10,138 bases of DNA, taken from contig JACPFH010000052.1 in the NCBI GenBank assembly GCA_016183075.1, positions 1 to 10,138 of the forward strand. The letters run 5' to 3'. Made by a program: the position numbers and the translations under genes. This document shows positions 6,765-10,138 of this stretch, piece by piece. The stretch comes from Deltaproteobacteria bacterium. GTDB lineage: Bacteria > Desulfobacterota > Binatia > UBA9968. The notes under the pieces were generated by a model that did no database searches, was not told where the DNA came from, and saw nothing but the letters and a program-made list of their open reading frames with translations. Within the stretch, counting starts at the first letter, position 1, and the number at the start of each line of letters is the position of its first letter.

Positions 6765-7855
6765 GCGCGCCGCGAAGAACCCTCTCGGAGCTCGCCGAGT
6801 ATGTCGGCGGCAGCGTTGTCGGGGACGGCGACGTCGAGATCCGGAGGGTGGCTCCGATTGAAGAGGCGGGCGCCGGGGATATTACCTTTCTTGCACACCC
6901 CCGCTACCGCGCGTACCTTGCCGCGTGCCGGGCGAGCGCGGTTATCGTGGGCCCGGACCTTCCTGGAGAACTGGCTGGAGTCTCAGGGCGCAATTGGTTG
7001 CGGGTTCGCAAGCCCTATACGGCTTTCGCCGAGATCCTGAACCTTTTCTCGTTGCGACCGCAATATGACGGTCGCATTCATCCCCTGGCCAGCGTCGATC
7101 CGTCGGCGATCATCGGTGACGGAGTAACCGTGTTTCCCTACGTTTACGTCGGCAAAGGGGTGAAGGTGAGACGGGGCAGCGTGCTCTTTCCCGGTGTCTT
7201 CTTGGGCGATCGTGTGGAGGTGGGGGAGGAGTGCCTTTTGCATCCGCAGGTCACCGTGCGTGAAGGATGTCGGGTGGGCAACCGGGTGATCCTTCACGCC
7301 GGGGTCGTCATCGGCAGTGACGGCTTCGGTTACGCCGGGGAGGGGAGGGAAAGGATCAAAATCCCACAGGTCGGGATCGTCGAGATCGAGGATGACGTGG
7401 AGATCGGGGCCAACACGACCATAGACCGTGCCACGTTGGGTCGGACCATTATCCGGCGCGGAACCAAAATCGACAATCTGGTGCAGATCGCCCACAACGT
7501 GGTCGTCGGAGAGGACAGCATCATCGCGGCTCAGACCGGGATCGCCGGCAGCACTCGAGTCGGGCGCGAGGTAGTCCTCGCGGGGCAGGTCGGCGTGGTC
7601 AATCACGTAGAGATCGGGGATCGGGCGCGGATCGGGCCAAAATCCGGGATCCCCCGCTCGGTTCCTCCCGGAGCACTGCTTTCCGGCGGGGTTGCGGCGG
7701 CTCCCCATCACGAGTGGATCAAGGTAATGACGTTGCTCCCGAACCTGGCAAAGCTGTGGAACGGGATGCGGCGGCTGGAGCGCAAGGTTGCCGAGTTGGG
7801 GCGCCGAGGCAGGAAAGGAGGGAAGGGCTATGCTCGACGTAAAGGAGATCTTTAA
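6761..7855 (+). CDS. lpxD: UDP-3-O-(3-hydroxyacyl)glucosamine N-acyltransferase LpxD
   Basis: Third step of lipid A synthesis: transfers a 3-hydroxyacyl chain from ACP to the 2-amino group of UDP-3-O-acylglucosamine, in the cytoplasm. The protein is 364 aa (about 340 is usual). An N-terminal uridine-binding domain (about 1-100, with GDITFLAHPRY) is followed by a left-handed beta helix of hexapeptide repeats (about 105-300). IGSDGFGYA and GANTTIDRATLGRT are LpxD signatures. H245 in QIAHN corresponds to the catalytic H239 of E. coli, and H282 to H276, with the same spacing of 37. A C-terminal helix (LWNGMRRLERKVAEL) is present, followed by an unusually basic tail rich in Arg, Gly and Lys; the last nine codons or so overlap the fabZ start by 26 nt. 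The start is fixed by the 4-nt overlap with skp. Confidence 0.96.
   Translation: MSAPRRTLSELAEYVGGSVVGDGDVEIRRVAPIEEAGAGDITFLAHPRYRAYLAACRASAVIVGPDLPGELAGVSGRNWLRVRKPYTAFAEILNLFSLRPQYDGRIHPLASVDPSAIIGDGVTVFPYVYVGKGVKVRRGSVLFPGVFLGDRVEVGEECLLHPQVTVREGCRVGNRVILHAGVVIGSDGFGYAGEGRERIKIPQVGIVEIEDDVEIGANTTIDRATLGRTIIRRGTKIDNLVQIAHNVVVGEDSIIAAQTGIAGSTRVGREVVLAGQVGVVNHVEIGDRARIGPKSGIPRSVPPGALLSGGVAAAPHHEWIKVMTLLPNLAKLWNGMRRLERKVAELGRRGRKGGKGYARRKGDL
7814..7822 (+). promoter_or_regulatory. Strong Shine-Dalgarno fixing the fabZ start
   Basis: AAAGGAGGG at 7814-7822, inside the 3' end of lpxD, lies 7 nt before the ATG at 7830. It selects that ATG over the in-frame start at 7788, which would add 14 residues not seen in the family. 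Confidence 0.75.
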
Positions 7856-8267
7856 TACCATCCCGCACCGCTACCCTTTTCTCTTGGTGGACCGGATCGT
7901 GGAGGTGCAAAGCGATCAGCGCATCGTCGGGATCAAGAACGTCACCATCAACGAGGGTTACTTTCAGGGGCACTTTCCCGCCCGGCCGGTGATGCCGGGG
8001 GTCTTGATCTGCGAAGCCATGGCGCAGCTCGGCGCTATTTTTGCTCATACCGCGAGAGGCGGCCAGGACGGGCGGAAGTTTTTTATGTTGACCGGTTTGG
8101 ATCGTGTGAGGTTTCGCAAGGCCGTTGAGCCGGGTGATCAGCTCCGGATGGAGCTGACCTGCCTCAGGCGGCGCGGCTCGTTTTGGAAGATGAAGGGAGT
8201 TGCCACGGTTGACGGAAAAGTCGCCGCCGAGGCGGAGATCTCGGCGATGGAAGTGCCTGTGGAGTAA
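7830..8267 (+). CDS. fabZ: 3-hydroxyacyl-ACP dehydratase FabZ
   Basis: Dehydrates (3R)-hydroxyacyl-ACP to trans-2-enoyl-ACP in fatty-acid elongation; it competes with LpxA and LpxD for the same hydroxyacyl-ACP, which explains its place in the lipid A cluster. The protein is 145 aa with a single hot-dog fold, normal length. It opens with IFNTIPHRYPFLLVDRIVE, a family signature. The catalytic pair is H48 (in GHFPARPVMPG) and E62 (in LICEAMAQLGA), 14 apart as in E. coli (H54/E68). KFFMLTGLDRVRFRKAVEPGDQL is also typical. It overlaps the end of lpxD by 26 nt in another frame, so the two are probably coupled, and lpxA follows after 28 nt. FabA is excluded by length and motif. Confidence 0.96.
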   Translation: MLDVKEIFNTIPHRYPFLLVDRIVEVQSDQRIVGIKNVTINEGYFQGHFPARPVMPGVLICEAMAQLGAIFAHTARGGQDGRKFFMLTGLDRVRFRKAVEPGDQLRMELTCLRRRGSFWKMKGVATVDGKVAAEAEISAMEVPVE

Positions 8268-8295
8268 GGCGCACCGAGTTTGACAGGGTCGCGGA

Positions 8296-9072
8296 ATGGC
8301 CAAGATTCACGCCACCGCATTGGTCGATTGCCGGGCGGAACTGGCCGACGGCGTCGAGGTCGGGCCCTACTCGATCGTTGGCTCCCACGCGAAAATCGGG
8401 AAGGGAACCCGCATCAAGTCTCACGTCGTGATCGAGGGGAACACGACGTTGGGCGAGGGCAACCTGATCTTCCAGTTTGCCACGGTCGGGTCGGTGCCAC
8501 AGGACTTGAAGTACAAGGGCGAGGACAGCCAGCTCATCATCGGGAATCGCAACACGATCCGGGAGTTCGTATCGCTGAACCCCGGCACCAGTGGGGGCGG
8601 AATGGTTACCCGGATTGGCGACGATAACCTCTTGATGATGTATTGCCATATCGCCCATGATTGCATTCTCGGCAACCGCAATATTATCGCCAACGGGGCC
8701 ACCCTGGGAGGCCACGTGGTGATCGAGGACTTTGTCATCGTCGGCGGGCTGGTCGGCATTCATCAGTTCGTTCGGGTAGGAACGAGCGCCATTTTGGGCG
8801 CGGGCTCGATGGTATCGAAGGATATCCCTCCTTACTGCAATGCCACCGGTGACCGGGCCCGCCTGTGCGGACTTAATTCGGAAGGACTCAGGCGCAGAGG
8901 CTTCAACAAAGGGCAGCTCGAAGCGCTCAAGAAGGCGTACCGGATCATTTTTCAGTCGGGGCTGCGGGCAAAGGACGCGCTGAAGAAGGTAAGGAAAGAA
9001 ATTCCCGATTCTCCCGAAGTGGAACACCTGGCCGATTTTATCGAGCGGTCTCGAAGGGGCGTTTGTCGTTAG
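8296..9072 (+). CDS. lpxA: Acyl-ACP--UDP-N-acetylglucosamine O-acyltransferase LpxA
   Basis: First step of lipid A synthesis: transfers a 3-hydroxyacyl chain from ACP to UDP-GlcNAc, as a cytoplasmic trimer. The protein is 258 aa (E. coli 262). The N-terminal two thirds are a hexapeptide-repeat beta helix, starting IHATALVDCRAELADGVEVG; the C-terminal third is helical (about 190-258, ending in SRRGVCR). All key histidines are present with a constant offset of 4 from E. coli: H118, H121 (catalytic, in HIAHD), H140 and H156 (HQF). The nucleotide-binding LNSEGLRRRGF gives N194, E196 and R200. The position matching the E. coli acyl-length ruler G173 is A169, which hints at a shorter acyl chain than C14 or relaxed length choice. 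The ATG has a modest AGGG (8285-8288) 7 nt upstream. Whether the sugar is GlcNAc or the diamino form cannot be read with certainty. Confidence 0.96.
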   Translation: MAKIHATALVDCRAELADGVEVGPYSIVGSHAKIGKGTRIKSHVVIEGNTTLGEGNLIFQFATVGSVPQDLKYKGEDSQLIIGNRNTIREFVSLNPGTSGGGMVTRIGDDNLLMMYCHIAHDCILGNRNIIANGATLGGHVVIEDFVIVGGLVGIHQFVRVGTSAILGAGSMVSKDIPPYCNATGDRARLCGLNSEGLRRRGFNKGQLEALKKAYRIIFQSGLRAKDALKKVRKEIPDSPEVEHLADFIERSRRGVCR

Positions 9073-9079
9073 TGAAATG

Positions 9080-9151
9080 GTTCAATACGTTCAAAACGTT
9101 CAAATGGTTCAAATCGTTTAACGAATGGAACGTCTTAAACGGCTGGAACGG
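9080..9151. repeat. 9-bp periodic repeat array, switches strand, between lpxA and lpxI
   Basis: Eight consecutive 9-bp units fill nearly the whole 93-nt gap. The first four begin GTTCAA (9080, 9089, 9098, 9107) with three variable bases each; the fifth is GTTTAACGA (9116). The next three (ATGGAACGT, CTTAAACGG, CTGGAACGG) are degenerate copies of the same word on the other strand (GTTCCA or GTTTAA in reverse complement). The 9-bp step is kept across the switch. The result is a palindromic array able to fold as a stem of short helices. Read as protein it gives a Phe or Trp every third residue, but this is a by-product of the period. Confidence 0.8.
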
Positions 9152-9165
9152 GTTGCGGTTTTCCG

Positions 9166-9981
9166 ATGAGGAAGCTGGGTTTGATCGCCGGCAACGGCAA
9201 GTTCCCTCTCATCTTCGCCGAGCAGGCGAAGCGGGAGGGAGTGTCTCTGGTCACGGTCGCCCATCGCGGCGAGACTCCCAAGGAAATCGAGAAGGTGGGG
9301 GATGAGGTGACCTGGATCTATGTGGGCGAGCTGGGGAAAATCATCCGGACTTTCCAACACGCGGGCGTCCGCGAGGCGGTGATGGCCGGGGGAATCCGGA
9401 AAGTGAAGCTGTTTTCCAACTTCAAGCCCGACCTGAGAGGAGCGGCTTTTCTAGCGCGTATGAGCAGCCGTGACGACGACCGGCTGCTGCGGGGTGTGGC
9501 GGAAGAGCTTGAGGGAGAGGGAATCCGGGTTCTGGAGTCCACACTCTTTCTCTCTGAGATCATTCCCGCCGGTGGCGTGTTGACGCGCCGGGCTCCCGAT
9601 AAGCGCCAGTGGGAAGACATTCGTTTGGGTTTTCAGATCGCCAAGGAGATCGGGCGGCTGGGTATTGGTCAGTGCGTGGTGGTCAAGAATCGAGTGATCC
9701 TGGCTGTCGAAGCAGCCGAGGGAACGGATGAGGCAATCCGGCGCGGAGGGAGCTTGGGCAAAGGGGACATTGTCGTGGTGAAGGTCAGTAAGCCGGGGCA
9801 AGACCTGCGGTTTGACGTGCCGGCGGTCGGGACCGAAACGGTCAAGGCCCTGCGCGAGCACAAGAGGGCGGTCCTGGCCGTGGAGGCGGGAAAAACCATC
9901 CTCCTCGAAAAAGACCAACTGATCGAGGAAGCCAACCGGAACAAGATCGTCGTTGTCGGGGTAACGGGGGATAAACTGTAA
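9166..9981 (+). CDS. lpxI: UDP-2,3-diacylglucosamine pyrophosphatase LpxI
   Basis: Cleaves UDP-2,3-diacylglucosamine to lipid X plus UMP, the step done by LpxH in E. coli and by LpxI in alpha- and deltaproteobacteria and others. The protein is 271 aa, normal for LpxI (formerly DUF1009). The N-terminal nucleotide-binding domain starts MRKLGLIAGNGKFPLIFAEQA, the family signature, with VMAGGIRKVKLF in the middle. The C-terminal catalytic domain has GQCVVVKNRVILAVEAAEGTDEAI and DLRFDVPAVGTETV with Asp213 and Asp217, the segment that holds conserved acidic residues in this family. It ends in NKIVVVGVTG, also typical. ATG 9166 matches the family start, although no good Shine-Dalgarno is visible; the leader is repeat sequence. 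It stands between two 9-bp repeat arrays, so its transcription or translation may be less tightly coupled than that of the genes before it. I did not find LpxH in this window. Confidence 0.95.
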   Translation: MRKLGLIAGNGKFPLIFAEQAKREGVSLVTVAHRGETPKEIEKVGDEVTWIYVGELGKIIRTFQHAGVREAVMAGGIRKVKLFSNFKPDLRGAAFLARMSSRDDDRLLRGVAEELEGEGIRVLESTLFLSEIIPAGGVLTRRAPDKRQWEDIRLGFQIAKEIGRLGIGQCVVVKNRVILAVEAAEGTDEAIRRGGSLGKGDIVVVKVSKPGQDLRFDVPAVGTETVKALREHKRAVLAVEAGKTILLEKDQLIEEANRNKIVVVGVTGDKL

Positions 9982-9986
9982 ATGTC

Positions 9987-10121
9987 GTTCAAGCAGTTCA
10001 AGCCGTTCAAGTCGTTCAACATGGTTAAAGGCTTTAAAATCCGAAAACGATTTGAACTATTTGAACGAATTGAACGATTGGAACAATTCGAACGATTGGA
10101 ACAATTCGAACGATTGGAACC
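9987..10121. repeat. 9-bp periodic repeat array, switches strand, downstream of lpxI
   Basis: Fifteen consecutive 9-bp units. The left arm has four GTTCAANNN units (starts 9987, 9996, 10005, 10014). A degenerate middle (10023-10049: GGTTAAAGG, CTTTAAAAT, CCGAAAACG) follows. The right arm carries the reverse-complement word in eight units starting at 10050: ATTTGAACT, ATTTGAACG, AATTGAACG, then ATTGGAACA and ATTCGAACG alternating twice, then ATTGGAACC. The alternating pair makes an 18-bp higher-order repeat (10077-10112), suggesting recent duplication. The 9-bp step is continuous across the strand switch. This fills the gap up to the likely start of the next gene. Confidence 0.85.
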
Positions 10122-10138
10122 AGGTGCGTAAACATGGC
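10122..10138 (+). other. Possible ribosome binding site and start of the next gene
   Basis: AGGTG (10122-10126) is followed 7 nt later by ATG at 10134, reading Met then a GC-starting codon (probably Ala) at the window edge. A GTG at 10124 is also open to the edge. In related gene orders the next gene after lpxI is often a Gfo/Idh/MocA-type oxidoreductase and then lpxB, but there is too little sequence to say. Confidence 0.3.

Noticed and set aside
9063..9305. Small + strand frame with Phe or Trp every third residue
   Set aside because: The pattern comes from the 9-bp repeat period, which is a multiple of three. The frame then runs into lpxI in another frame, and there is no Shine-Dalgarno.
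9080..10121. CRISPR array
   Set aside because: Units are 9 bp without long repeats or unique 30-bp spacers, and no cas genes are present.

Overview
The window is a GC-rich chromosomal segment from a diderm (Gram-negative) bacterium. It carries nine complete genes, all on the + strand, in this order: lysS, lolC/E, lolD, bamA, skp/ompH, lpxD, fabZ, lpxA, lpxI. From general knowledge, this order, with lysS-lolCD ahead of bamA-skp-lpxD-fabZ-lpxA and lpxI in place of lpxH, is typical of Deltaproteobacteria/Desulfobacterota and related lineages (Myxococcota, Binatota, NC10/Methylomirabilota-like). No ribosomal RNA or other taxonomic marker is present, so the placement is an inference from gene order and GC content.

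Layout: 1-162 is a leader with no recognisable gene; it holds a small REP-like hairpin just before the lysS ribosome binding site. 163-1644 is lysyl-tRNA synthetase. 1645-1825 is an intergenic region made almost entirely of repeats: inverted 7-bp repeats around a long TTCGAC/GCTCAG palindrome. 1826-3746 holds the inner-membrane lipoprotein exporter pair LolC/E and LolD, which overlap by 8 nt. 3747-3834 is a short gap with a possible promoter. 3835-9072 is a tight cluster: BamA, the periplasmic chaperone Skp, LpxD, FabZ and LpxA. 9080-9151 and 9987-10121 are two arrays of 9-bp GTTCAANNN units that switch strand half way; they sit on either side of lpxI (9166-9981). The window ends about where the next gene should start.

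How the genes work together: this is an outer-membrane building cluster. LolC/E-D releases lipoproteins from the inner membrane, Skp escorts unfolded outer-membrane proteins, and BamA inserts them. FabZ supplies the fatty-acid elongation cycle that also feeds the hydroxyacyl-ACP pool, LpxA and LpxD use those acyl groups in lipid A synthesis, and LpxI carries out the UDP-cleavage step. LysS is a translation gene linked by position only.

The genes themselves look ordinary and intact. I see no previously undescribed protein system here. The unusual material is between the genes: at least four different short palindromic or periodic repeat families within 10 kb, one of which runs into the lolC start codon. 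A smaller oddity is that BamA ends in proline rather than an aromatic residue.
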